Assembly: GCF_001078055.1 (NCBI RefSeq)
Contig: NZ_CP010777.1
Coordinates: 4,059,001 to 4,123,000 of the forward strand
Reading direction: 5' to 3'
Source: Rufibacter radiotolerans
GTDB taxonomy: Bacteria > Bacteroidota > Bacteroidia > Cytophagales > Hymenobacteraceae
DNA length: 64,000 nucleotides
Position 1 is the first letter of the stretch; each line of letters opens with the position of its first letter. The notes below the pieces were generated by a model. It was not told where the DNA came from, did not search any database, and was given only the letters and a program-made list of their open reading frames with translations. Position numbers and translations under genes: made by a program. Below are positions 51,801-58,798 of the stretch, piece after piece.

Positions 51801-54754
51801 ATAAAGTATATGACGGTGGTGTTTCTGCTGCGGCTGCTAATCGGCAGTTGGTTGGTGTTGTTGATGGTGATGATGTTTCCTTAACAGGAGGAACCGCTAC
51901 TTTCGCTGACAAGCATGTTGCCCCTGGCAAGACAGTTACGCTAACAGACGCTGCCCTGGCGGGCGATGATAAAGGCAACTATACCTTAACTTCTGTAGGG
52001 ACCACCACAGCCGCTATCACTTCCAAAACCCTGGCAATCGCCATCACCGCTGAAAACAAAGAGTATAACGGAAACGCCAATGCCACTGTAACAGCCCAAA
52101 TCTCCAGCGGACTGGTAGAGAATGACCAAGTGACCGTAGCGGCAACCAACGGCCTGTTCAATGATAAACATGCAGGCGTTGGTAAGGCAGTGACCGCCAA
52201 CGTGAGCAAGTCCGGCGATGATGCTGGCAACTACTCGGCAAATGGTACTGCGGCCACTACAGCCACCATTACTTCCAAAGCTATGACAATCGCTATCTCC
52301 GCTTCAGATAAGGTATATGATGGTAACGCGAATGCCCAAGTAGCGGCTTCTATCACAGCCGGACTGATACTGAATGATAAGGTAACCGTAAGTGCTTCAA
52401 ATGGCCAGTTCAACAACAAGAACGTAGGCACAGGCAAGTTAGTCACCGCCTCAGTAAGCAAGTCAGGTGACGATGCAGGCAACTACTCTGCCAACGTGAT
52501 TGCTTCTTCAACGGCGCAGATTACTCCCAAAGCACTGGCAGCGGCATCTACTGTTTCAACAAAGGTATATGATGGTTCTGCTGCTACAGGTGCGGTAACG
52601 TTGGGTACGGTAACAGGGCTTATAGGCAATGAAACATTGGCTATCACACCAACTGCCAGCAACTATGCTACTGCCAATGTGGGCACTTCCAAAGCCACTA
52701 CCATCACTTATTTCCTTGCCGATGGCACCAATGGCGGACTCGCGGCTAACTACAGCATGGCTCCTATTAGTTCTATTGGTGACATTACCGCTAAGTCAAT
52801 CAATGGTTCCTTTGCTGCTTCTGATAAAATATATGATGGGTCCACTTCCGCTAGTGTAACAGGCCGTTCATTAAATGGAGTAGTAGATTCTGATGCAGAT
52901 TACGTTTCCTTAACAGGGGGCACTGCTACTTTCGCTAATAAGAATGTAGCCAGTGGTAAAACGGTAACCCTAATAGGAGCTTCTCTCACTGGCGTAAAGT
53001 CTAGCAACTACAGCCTTAGCGGAGTGGCTACTACAACAGCTACCATAACTGAGCAAACATTGTTAGTAACCGCAACAGGAATAAACAAGGTTTATGACGG
53101 AAATACAGTAACTACAGTAACTCTATCAGATAATAGGGTGGCAGGAGATGTCTTAACTACAGCTTACACTTCTGCTACATTTGCTGATGCTAACGCCGGA
53201 AATGGTATAACTGTAAGCGTAATGGGCATATCCATAACTGGTGGAGCCGATGCTGGAAACTATATTTTAAGTAGCCCTACAGTTGCCACGGTTGCCAATA
53301 TCACCAAAGCCAATGCTGTGGTTGTGGTAACGCCATACTCCGGCATCTATGACGGCAATAGTCACACAGCAAGTGGTACAGCTACGGGTGTTAATGGTGA
53401 GATTCTAACCGCTAATTTGAGTTTTGCATCTAGCTTCACGAATGTTCCTGGTGGTACAACTGCATGGTCATTTGCTGGTGGTAATAACTACAACAATGCT
53501 TCTGGCAACGCTACAGTAACCATTACGCCACAGACTGCAAACCCAGTAGCAGATGCGTACTATACCGGCTCAGATTTCTATTGGACTACTAGTTCCACAA
53601 ACAAATCTGCAACGCTTACCTTGGCTACAACGATTAAGAATAACCTAAACTTTACCGGTGACATTACCACAGCCAAGGTTTCATTCTTTATTAAAAATGG
53701 CACCACTCTTACGCCTATCACTGGCGCACAGAATCTGCCTGTAGGATTAGTAGACCCAACTAACACTTCGGTAGGCTCTGCAGCTGCTACTGTACAATAC
53801 AACTTAGGCTCAGCTTCAGCAGCTACGTTAACCATTGCAGTGCGCATATCTGGCAACTACAATGCCTTGACAAATGCAGAGCATGATGCGTTAGTGACCA
53901 TTGCAGTACCTACCCCAGGTGGGATTATTGCAGGTGGAGCCAAAATGACCCAAGCAAATTCTGCAGGTTTTGTACAAGGTGCTACTAATAGGAAATCTGA
54001 TGTTAGCTTCTATGTGCAGTATAACAAGAGCATGAAAAACCCACAAGGAAATGTGGAGTTGATCATTAGGAGCTACAATGACCGTAATGGAATTGCGGGG
54101 GATGTGCTTAGGACATATAAAATCAAAAGCACAGCTATTTCTGTTCTAGCCGTTACCAGCCCAACAGCTGAGTTCACCAGCAAGGGAAATATCTCTGAGG
54201 TAGTTGATGGTGTAGAGCAAAGCATCGAAGGCAATTTGACGTTCCAACTTAAAGTTTACGATGCTCAAGCTCCTGGTGCAAACGCTAGCCTTGGAACAAT
54301 GGATCAAGTAGCAGTAACCATCTTCAAAAGTAAGGGAGGAATTTGGTACTCTAACAATTGGAATGGAGTTAAGGCTGATTTGAGCGATCTATTCAGTGGC
54401 GCGCTTAGCGTATCTGGAAATGGCGGCGGAGAAACTACCAGTACCACCACCACCCAATCTGTAAGTGTTGCCGCTCCAGAACTATCAGCCAAACCGCAGG
54501 CCAAGCTCACCAGCTATCCTAATCCGTTCACAGACCAGACTACTATTGAGTTTACCTTTGACAAAGACGAGGATTACAACTTGGTGGTCTACAGCGCCAA
54601 TGGTGCTTTGGTGAAAAACCTGAAATCTGGCAAAGCACGGGCCAATACTCCGGTGCAGGTAACCTGGGGAGATAACTCTTACAATGTGGGGGTTTACTTC
54701 ATCAAACTGGTAACGACTAATGGCGTGCAAACCGTAAGGGTGGTACGGCAGTAA
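45818..54754 (+). CDS. Giant MBG/YDG-repeat surface protein with T9SS sorting domain
   Basis: 2978 aa, about 8.9 kb, with a signal peptide (1-35, ending GAFAQ). An N-terminal non-repeated part (about 36-390) includes Ig-like sequences (QVQDQFGNPVSAARSILLSL; TATSLTSSANPSEYAQNVTF). MBG-type Ig-like repeats (about 400-1900) follow, with very similar 75-residue units such as FTYTGSAITPASVSVTGIGG repeated four times at DNA 48940-50100. YDG-type repeats (NKVYDGN..NYSL) occur at about 84-residue spacing (1905-2590, seven units). The last 85 residues are a type A sorting domain (KLTSYPNPFTDQTTIEFTF; ending VQTVRVVRQ), so it is exported by the type IX system and attached to or released from the surface. 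An adhesin role is inferred. No partner genes are nearby. Confidence 0.93.
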   Translation: MENHLLSVLKANTRRYGLLLFLFFSLFLTGGAFAQTGVTITAATGGMNISADRAVNSTNPVGGSFTTLGDIVISETASTDFASETGTSTGSTLVFSAPLGWKFNPGTGSATRGTPFDLSLSSPSITVTASTITISFSVSGTTKLDVLTIKGIQVKADNGAMLPNAGSITRTGGTATVAGLSNGTSVGSLSQAAGIANKLAFVQQPTTANAGATISPSPTVQVQDQFGNPVSAARSILLSLNNSGSLSGTATVTSNSSGLATFNNLSITPAGTYRLTASSTNPTPALTTISSSEFTINTVKANTATSLTSSANPSEYAQNVTFTATVNTVPTGGTPTGTVMFYNGATAISGAITLTSGEATFTTSALAVNTSGHTIKAIYTPTGNFNASSTDPTVTQVVNRATPTISVSGTQAFTYTGNPQGPATISYNGDGTTSLLYTNVGGTTYSSATAPTNAGNYQVVLSAAQGTNYNAVSSAAYAFSIDKAPILITAANQTVTFGTAVATVTGAGSYTATGFVNSETANVIGGSPSYTTTYTATTNAATSGVTLTPVVTSLTAANYSFSAADGTITIAQAANSIAFTNPGTQTYAPNATVDLNASATSGTPVTFAVESGPATVSGSTLTLTGAGNVTINASSAATTNYLSAADVSQTFMVAKANQTITFAAITNKTFGGEAFAIALSASSGLPVAITTTGGISYDAVTGTVSITGAGPASITVAQAGDDNYNAAVAVKRDFNIAKATNSISFTKPDDKTFGDAPFSLMASSTSGAPVSFEVVSGPATVSGSSLTITGAGDMTIRAFQIETVNYEAAGSIDQTFTVAKAIANVTLADLDHTYNGSAKSATATTSASGSSSFTLTYILEGTPIAAANVNNAGNYMVTATLVNANYHGSATGTLVIAKANQTITWSSPPAITYGTALSSVQLNSTALDGASLTYMPIEGTVLGAGTRTLSVKAAATTNYNEATKEVSLTVNKAPVTLVFGQMEYIYDGSLKTATATATPAVDGVSVTGSGTNANEYAATASLNNDNYEANPLEGTLKIKKAPSTTTITISPGTFTFTGSPITPATVTVTGAGGLNLTPVPVYANNINAGMATASYNFADDGNHIGSSDSKSFTISKASSTIAVTGGNTFTYTGAAQGPDAVTKTGSTGTVTLSYSGTTNGGVAYEATTKPTQAGTYSVIATLAEDDNHFGMTSEAFSFSIGKAATTTTVAIAAGPFTFTGSAITPASVKVTGAGGLDLSPNANYANNINAGTASASYSYAEDNNYFASTDSKDFTIGKAATTTTVTLAAGPFTYTGSAITPASVSVTGIGGLNLTPAAVYEDNINAGTATASYSYAGNSNYEASSDSKTFTISKAISTTTVTITGAPFTYTGSAITPATVSVTGAGGLNLAPAVTYANNINAGTATASYSYPGDGNHEPSSDTKNFAIGKAASTVAVTGSNTFIYNATAQGPDAVTKTGSTGAVTYSYSGTSNGDITYAASATKPTLAGSYSVTATLAGDDNHFGMTSEAFGFTIGKATATMALTDLSHTFDGTIKSAGYTISPATVTGVSISNNGKTNAGSYPVTASLNNVNYQATDVAGNLEIAKAPTTTLVTANGAIYTGNAIGGTAAVTGAGGLGQALAVSYMGTGSTTYPTSTSAPTNAGTYNATATYAETANHLSSTDTKEFTIGQATATLSLATLNHEYDGTEKNATAIISPAGLSGISISNNGKVNFGTYEVEATLANNNYIAAPVKGNLVITQKALTVTANNKERAYDVANPSLDGVLSGNVPADGISATYATLATKVSNVGEYTITATLVDPNNKLANYAVTNTSGTLTITPASATITVADLSKIYNGSAQGATVITSPSGIAVNVTYAGSATAPTAAGTYAVVAALNNNNYSATNGTGSLVIAPKSVTGSITASNKVYDGNISASISGRSLVGVLSTDAANVSLGTSGTATFATAAAGNDKTVTATGLALSGTVANNYSLSATTATTTANITAKAITGTFSSANKVYDGGVSAAAANRQLVGVVDGDDVSLTGGTATFADKHVAPGKTVTLTDAALAGDDKGNYTLTSVGTTTAAITSKTLAIAITAENKEYNGNANATVTAQISSGLVENDQVTVAATNGLFNDKHAGVGKAVTANVSKSGDDAGNYSANGTAATTATITSKAMTIAISASDKVYDGNANAQVAASITAGLILNDKVTVSASNGQFNNKNVGTGKLVTASVSKSGDDAGNYSANVIASSTAQITPKALAAASTVSTKVYDGSAATGAVTLGTVTGLIGNETLAITPTASNYATANVGTSKATTITYFLADGTNGGLAANYSMAPISSIGDITAKSINGSFAASDKIYDGSTSASVTGRSLNGVVDSDADYVSLTGGTATFANKNVASGKTVTLIGASLTGVKSSNYSLSGVATTTATITEQTLLVTATGINKVYDGNTVTTVTLSDNRVAGDVLTTAYTSATFADANAGNGITVSVMGISITGGADAGNYILSSPTVATVANITKANAVVVVTPYSGIYDGNSHTASGTATGVNGEILTANLSFASSFTNVPGGTTAWSFAGGNNYNNASGNATVTITPQTANPVADAYYTGSDFYWTTSSTNKSATLTLATTIKNNLNFTGDITTAKVSFFIKNGTTLTPITGAQNLPVGLVDPTNTSVGSAAATVQYNLGSASAATLTIAVRISGNYNALTNAEHDALVTIAVPTPGGIIAGGAKMTQANSAGFVQGATNRKSDVSFYVQYNKSMKNPQGNVELIIRSYNDRNGIAGDVLRTYKIKSTAISVLAVTSPTAEFTSKGNISEVVDGVEQSIEGNLTFQLKVYDAQAPGANASLGTMDQVAVTIFKSKGGIWYSNNWNGVKADLSDLFSGALSVSGNGGGETTSTTTTQSVSVAAPELSAKPQAKLTSYPNPFTDQTTIEFTFDKDEDYNLVVYSANGALVKNLKSGKARANTPVQVTWGDNSYNVGVYFIKLVTTNGVQTVRVVRQ
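48940..50100 (+). repeat. Internal tandem repeats of the giant gene (MBG units)
   Basis: Four 225-nt units (about 48940, 49427, 49655 and 49880) encode TGSAITPA..VTGAGGL..NINAGTA segments, with another unit type between the first and the second. DNA identity is high enough to allow recombination between units. Confidence 0.7.
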
Positions 54755-54821
54755 CAGAACCAAGAGTCAGGCCTCGTCTTTCTGAAAGCAAGGGGCCTGA
54801 CCCTACTCTGGTAATCAATTT

Positions 54822-54863
54822 AAAAAGCACGTATCTGGCCAACACCAGGTGCGTGCTTTTTTT
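54822..54863 (+). terminator. Intrinsic terminator of the giant gene
   Basis: AAAAAGCACG..CGTGCTTTTTTT with a GC-containing loop, followed by a T-run, about 70 nt after the stop codon. Confidence 0.8.
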
Positions 54864-55025
54864 ATGCTCTGCCCAAGGGGCAACTTCGCCTTCTCATTTC
54901 CCCGCGTATCCTTAGGCAGGTTAGAGTACCTCATTTTATCAATACCCCAGACAAATAAAACATAAACTCTGGTCATTGGTTAGAGGCTGGTTACAGGTAG
55001 AGGAAATAAAGGACCACACTATTAC
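54864..55025. other. Short non-coding stretch between terminators
   Basis: Nothing recognisable. Together with the terminators and palindromic copy 22 it makes up the 380-nt gap between the giant gene and the histidine kinase. Confidence 0.5.
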
Positions 55026-55074
55026 TTAAAACGGGAAGAGGCCGCATTACTAGTGCGGCCTCTTCCCGTTTTAA
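55026..55074. terminator. Long perfect hairpin, probable bidirectional terminator
   Basis: A 21-bp perfect stem starting TTAAAACGGGAAGAGGCCGC (loop TTACTAG) with A/T ends lies 61 nt past the leftward histidine kinase stop, so on that strand it ends with T-rich sequence. Confidence 0.8.
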
Positions 55075-55103
55075 GGGTGTTTTCGTCAAAACAGGCGTAA
55101 AAC
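55068..55103. repeat. 36-nt palindromic element, copy 22
   Basis: GTTTTAAGGGTGTTTTC..AAAACAGGCGTAAAAC. It overlaps the end of the previous hairpin and lies 31 nt from the kinase stop. Confidence 0.7.
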
Positions 55104-55134
55104 AGCTTATTGTGCCACGCCAAAAAAGCAAGGC

Positions 55135-56184
55135 TTATTTCTTAGGAAGTTCTATGGTGAAGGTGGCGCCTTGACCCATACCAGCACTTTGCGCCGAAAG
55201 GCTACCGCCGTGCTTCTGCATGGTTTTCTGGCACAAGAACAGGCCTATGCCGTTGCTGGGCTCACCGGCGGTGCCCACTTTCTGGTATTTGGTAAAGCGG
55301 TCAAATAAACGTTCGCCGGTTTCTGGGGCAAACCCCATGCCCTGGTCCCGGAACCGGATGTAGATGTTGCCCTCTTTCTCTTCGGCCTGAATGGAGATGG
55401 TTTGCCCGGGGTGCGAAAACTTGACGGCGTTCACTAGCAGGTTATTGAGCACCTGCTCAAACGAAGCGGCCTCTACGTTCACCTGTAGCTTAGGGGGTAT
55501 CTCCTGCACTATCTGCAGGCGCTTGGCTACCAGAGTCATCTGCATAGAAAGAATGGCGCTTCGGATCATGGGGCCCAGCATTACCGGGGTCTTTTTCAGG
55601 GTCTGGCCGGTCCACTCGTCTTGCCGGAGCAGGCTCAGCACAGAGTCCATGAGGTCTAGTTGCTTCTGCCCTACCTGCTGCAGGTTGGCCAGGTAAGGCG
55701 CCAGGTTCATGCGTTCAGAAGGGCTTTCCTGCAGCAGCCGCACCGTGTCTAGCATGGTGATGGTGGGTGTGCGCAGGTCATGGGACAGCATGGAGACCAG
55801 GTCTTTTTTCTCATTCAGGAGATTATCCACGGAAGTGACCGTCAACTGGATGTCTTGCAGGAGAATGCCTACCTCATCTGTGAAGTACGTGGGCAGCTTG
55901 GGCAGTTCGTTCTGGTCAAGGTAGCTACGCAGGGCCTTTTTGGCACGTTGTATGGGTTTGATGAGCTGGTTAAGAATGACCAGGGTGAGCCCCGTGGCTA
56001 CCAGGGTAAGAATGAGGGTATAGGTAATAATGCTAAAAGCGGTGAGGTGGTGGTCTTTGTTCAGGACTATGAAAAAGATAATCCCGATCAAGGGGATATG
56101 AATGCCCAGGAAAGCGACAAACAGGAATTTGACAGAGTAAGACTTAAGAAAACCAATGCGTGATAAACTACTGTAAAGCTGCAT
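55135..56184 (-). CDS. Membrane sensor histidine kinase (orphan)
   Basis: 349 aa. Two membrane helices (about 18-40 and 50-72) are separated by a very short loop, then a HAMP-like region (QLIKPIQRAKKALRSYL). The HisKA domain has the phosphorylated His in SMLSHDLRTPTITML, and the HATPase_c domain N-box NNLLVNAVKFSH, G1 DQGMGFA and G2 NGIGLFLCQK. It lacks a periplasmic sensor domain, so the signal is probably membrane-related or from a partner. No response regulator is adjacent. Leftward single gene. Confidence 0.9.
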   Translation of the reverse strand: MQLYSSLSRIGFLKSYSVKFLFVAFLGIHIPLIGIIFFIVLNKDHHLTAFSIITYTLILTLVATGLTLVILNQLIKPIQRAKKALRSYLDQNELPKLPTYFTDEVGILLQDIQLTVTSVDNLLNEKKDLVSMLSHDLRTPTITMLDTVRLLQESPSERMNLAPYLANLQQVGQKQLDLMDSVLSLLRQDEWTGQTLKKTPVMLGPMIRSAILSMQMTLVAKRLQIVQEIPPKLQVNVEAASFEQVLNNLLVNAVKFSHPGQTISIQAEEKEGNIYIRFRDQGMGFAPETGERLFDRFTKYQKVGTAGEPSNGIGLFLCQKTMQKHGGSLSAQSAGMGQGATFTIELPKK

Positions 56185-56404
56185 AAACCAGGACCAGGGA
56201 GCCTATTAACTAAGAAAGATAACAAAAGACCACCAAGGTACTCAATTCTTGCGCAAGTTGGTTGGCGTATAACTACCTGTTCTCTCTAGCCGGGCTAGAA
56301 AAAAGATAAACTCCCGCTACTACAGTTCTTGCCTGCTCCTTATTTTATTCTTTAGCCTGCCCAAAGGCCTACCGCCCTGTCACCAGGAATAATGCTGTTT
56401 TGCC

Positions 56405-56440
56405 GTTTTGGGGCCATTATTTGAAAAACACGCTAAAAAC
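56405..56440. repeat. 36-nt palindromic element, copy 23 (inside a coding end)
   Basis: GTTTTGGGGCCATTATTTG..AAAACACGCTAAAAAC. Positions 56417-56440 are also the last seven codons and the stop of the leftward PAS histidine kinase (VFSVFFK). Confidence 0.75.
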
Positions 56441-58345
56441 GGAACCCTCCCCTTCTTTGCTGCTCACCTCTATTCTGTCACCGGAATTGTCCAGGATTTT
56501 CTTGACCAGGTAAAGGCCAATCCCTGTGCCCTCTACGTGGTCATGCGCGCGCTTGTACATGTCAAAGATCTTGGCCGTCTGGTGGTGTGAAATGCCCAGG
56601 CCGTTATCAGAGACAGACAGCACGTGGGTGCCGGTGTCTAACATCTGCGTAGTGATCCTGACCAGCGGCGCGCGTTCTGGGTGGGCGTATTTAATGGCGT
56701 TGGAAACCAGGTTAAACAGAATGCTGCGTAGGTTCTTGCGCGAATACTGGAGAAACTCAAAGCTTTCGGTTTCAAGTTCTACGCGAGCTTTGCTTGCGTT
56801 AATAAGCCCTTTCAGGTGCTCGTTCACATCTGCCAGCATTTCTGAGAGGTAGACTTTTTCTGAGGTATGGGTTTCCTGCTGCAGCTGCGTGATCTCCGTC
56901 AAGTCAGAGATCACGTTCTTGAAGGTCTTGATGGAACCGCGCATCATAGACAGGATATTTTCGTGCTTCTCCACATCCGGCCCCAGGTCTTCCATAAGCG
57001 CCAAAAGCAGTCCTTCCAGATTGGTGATGGGCGTCTTGAGGTCATGGGAGGCGGTGTAGACAAAGTTGTCCAGGTCATTGTTGATGCGCACCAACTCCTG
57101 GTTTTTCTTCATGAGGTCTTCATTGCGACGACGCTCGGTAAGGTCACGGGTAATTTTGGCAAAACCCAGCAAGCGGTTCTCCTCATTGTATATAGGCGAC
57201 AGCACTACGTTGGCCCAGAAGGCGGTGCCGTCTTTTCTAATGCGCCAGCCTTCGTCCTCAAACCGGCCGTTCTCAATGGCCTTGGTGAGTTCATACTGCG
57301 GAAAGTTCTGTTCAATGGCCTCACGGCCGTAGAAAGACGAGAAGTGCTTGCCCACAATCTCCTGCTGCTTGTACCCTTTAATGCGTTCCGCGCCTGCGTT
57401 CCAGGTCACTACCAGGCCGTCTGGGTTGAGCATGATAATGGCGTAGTCTTTTACGCTGTCTATAAGCAGGCGGGTCTTCTCCTCGCTTTCCTTCAGTTCT
57501 ACGTGGGTGCGGAACAGCTTCTCCTCCAGCTGTTTTTTGTCTGTAAGGTCGCGGGTGATCTTTGAGTAGCCTATCAGTTCATTCTTGCTGTTATAGATGG
57601 CCGTAATGATCACGTTGGCCCAAAACGATGATCCGTCCTTTCTAATGCGCCACCCTTCGTCCTCAAACCGGCCATGGGCTTTGGCCTCTTTCAGCTCATG
57701 CTCGGGGTACCCCTGCCGGATGGCGTCCTGCCCGTAGAATTTGGAGAAATACTTGCCTATCACTTCCTTGGCCTCATAGCCTTTTATCTTCTGGGCGCCC
57801 TGGTTCCAGGTGGCCACGTTGCCGGCCGGGTCCAGCATGAAAATAGCATAGTCCGTGACGCCGTCTACCAGCAGCCGGTACCGCTCCTCGCTTTCCTTGA
57901 GCCACTCATAGGCCTTGAACAGATCATCCTCGGCTTTTTTGCGCTCAGAAAGGTCACGGGTAATCTTAGAGAAGCCTATCAGGGTTTTCTCCTCGTTATA
58001 AAGTGGGGTGATAATGACATTGGCCCAGAAAACCGACCCGTCTTTGCGTACCCGCCAGCCTTCGTCTTCAAAGCGGCCGCGGGCCTGGGCTTCCCTCAGT
58101 TCATAGGCGGGGTACTCCCGGTTCTTGGCCTCTGAGGTATAGAAGACAGAGAAATGCTTGCCAATGATTTCATTTGGCTCATATTGCTTGATCTTTCTGG
58201 CCCCCAGGTTCCAGGTAGAGACATGCCCGGTGGGGTTTAACATGAAGATGGCGTAGTCTGTGACGTTTTCTACAAGTAAACGGTAACTATCTGCTGATTG
58301 GGTGCCAAGATGGATGATTGGCAACGTTTCTGGTTCTGAATTCAT
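56417..58345 (-). CDS. Cytoplasmic PAS-PAS-PAS histidine kinase
   Basis: 642 aa without membrane helices. Three PAS domains (about 25-135, 150-260 and 280-390) share YAIFMLNPTGHVSTWNLGAR-like and GRFEDEGWRxRKDGSxFWAN segments, nearly identical also at DNA level. A HisKA domain follows (TASHDLKTPITNLEGLLLAL), then HATPase_c (NLVSNAIKYAHPERAPLV, DNGLGIS, GTGIGLYLVKKILDN). PAS units could bind flavin, heme or small ligands; no conserved flavin cysteine was seen. The ATG at 58345 (MNSEPETL) was preferred to a GTG at 58411. The C-terminal codons are part of a palindromic element. No response regulator is adjacent. Confidence 0.92.
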   Translation of the reverse strand: MNSEPETLPIIHLGTQSADSYRLLVENVTDYAIFMLNPTGHVSTWNLGARKIKQYEPNEIIGKHFSVFYTSEAKNREYPAYELREAQARGRFEDEGWRVRKDGSVFWANVIITPLYNEEKTLIGFSKITRDLSERKKAEDDLFKAYEWLKESEERYRLLVDGVTDYAIFMLDPAGNVATWNQGAQKIKGYEAKEVIGKYFSKFYGQDAIRQGYPEHELKEAKAHGRFEDEGWRIRKDGSSFWANVIITAIYNSKNELIGYSKITRDLTDKKQLEEKLFRTHVELKESEEKTRLLIDSVKDYAIIMLNPDGLVVTWNAGAERIKGYKQQEIVGKHFSSFYGREAIEQNFPQYELTKAIENGRFEDEGWRIRKDGTAFWANVVLSPIYNEENRLLGFAKITRDLTERRRNEDLMKKNQELVRINNDLDNFVYTASHDLKTPITNLEGLLLALMEDLGPDVEKHENILSMMRGSIKTFKNVISDLTEITQLQQETHTSEKVYLSEMLADVNEHLKGLINASKARVELETESFEFLQYSRKNLRSILFNLVSNAIKYAHPERAPLVRITTQMLDTGTHVLSVSDNGLGISHHQTAKIFDMYKRAHDHVEGTGIGLYLVKKILDNSGDRIEVSSKEGEGSVFSVFFK

Positions 58346-58798
58346 AACAATAGGGGCAACATTGTTATACCTGAGCCTTTCTTCTGGAATTGGTCTGGCG
58401 AAATAAGCCACCCCAGGGAAAGAGTTCCTCCTGAATCCTTATCCGTCAGGGAAAAAAGCCACCGGCAGTGACCGCATTTCTTTCCCAAGGATTCAATATA
58501 ATCTTTTTAATACGGATGGGCAGCAGGGCAAGTTCCCCTGCTTTGCCTTCCGCAGGCTAATATTTACATTATTTTAGTAATTACCAACCTGGCAGGCACG
58601 TTTTGCCTATTTGATTTTAGTAATCTCACAAAAGAATCAGCAAAACAATCTTCTTTTAGCAAGTAAAGAATATAAAAATTTCCTAAGCGGAAGGAATACA
58701 GGACAGCTATTATTTTTTTTTCAACCTCACGGCCATTTTTCCCGCAACTCTCAACTTTCTCCCTTAACTTTGGGCAATTTATACATACTCATTTACCA
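58346..58798. other. Gap between the kinase and carB
   Basis: About 450 nt with no gene. A T-run (58710-58721) and A+T-rich sequence precede carB; promoters for both directions are expected here. The best promoter candidate is given separately. Confidence 0.5.
58765..58772 (+). promoter_or_regulatory. Candidate -7 box of carB
   Basis: TAACTTTG matches TAnnTTTG exactly, about 27 nt before the carB ATG. No convincing -33 partner was found at 19-21 nt, so this is weak support. Confidence 0.35.

Noticed and set aside
48940..53300. Regular repeats that could look like a CRISPR array
   Set aside because: The units are about 225-250 nt, in frame and coding (Ig-like modules); no short direct repeats with unique spacers.
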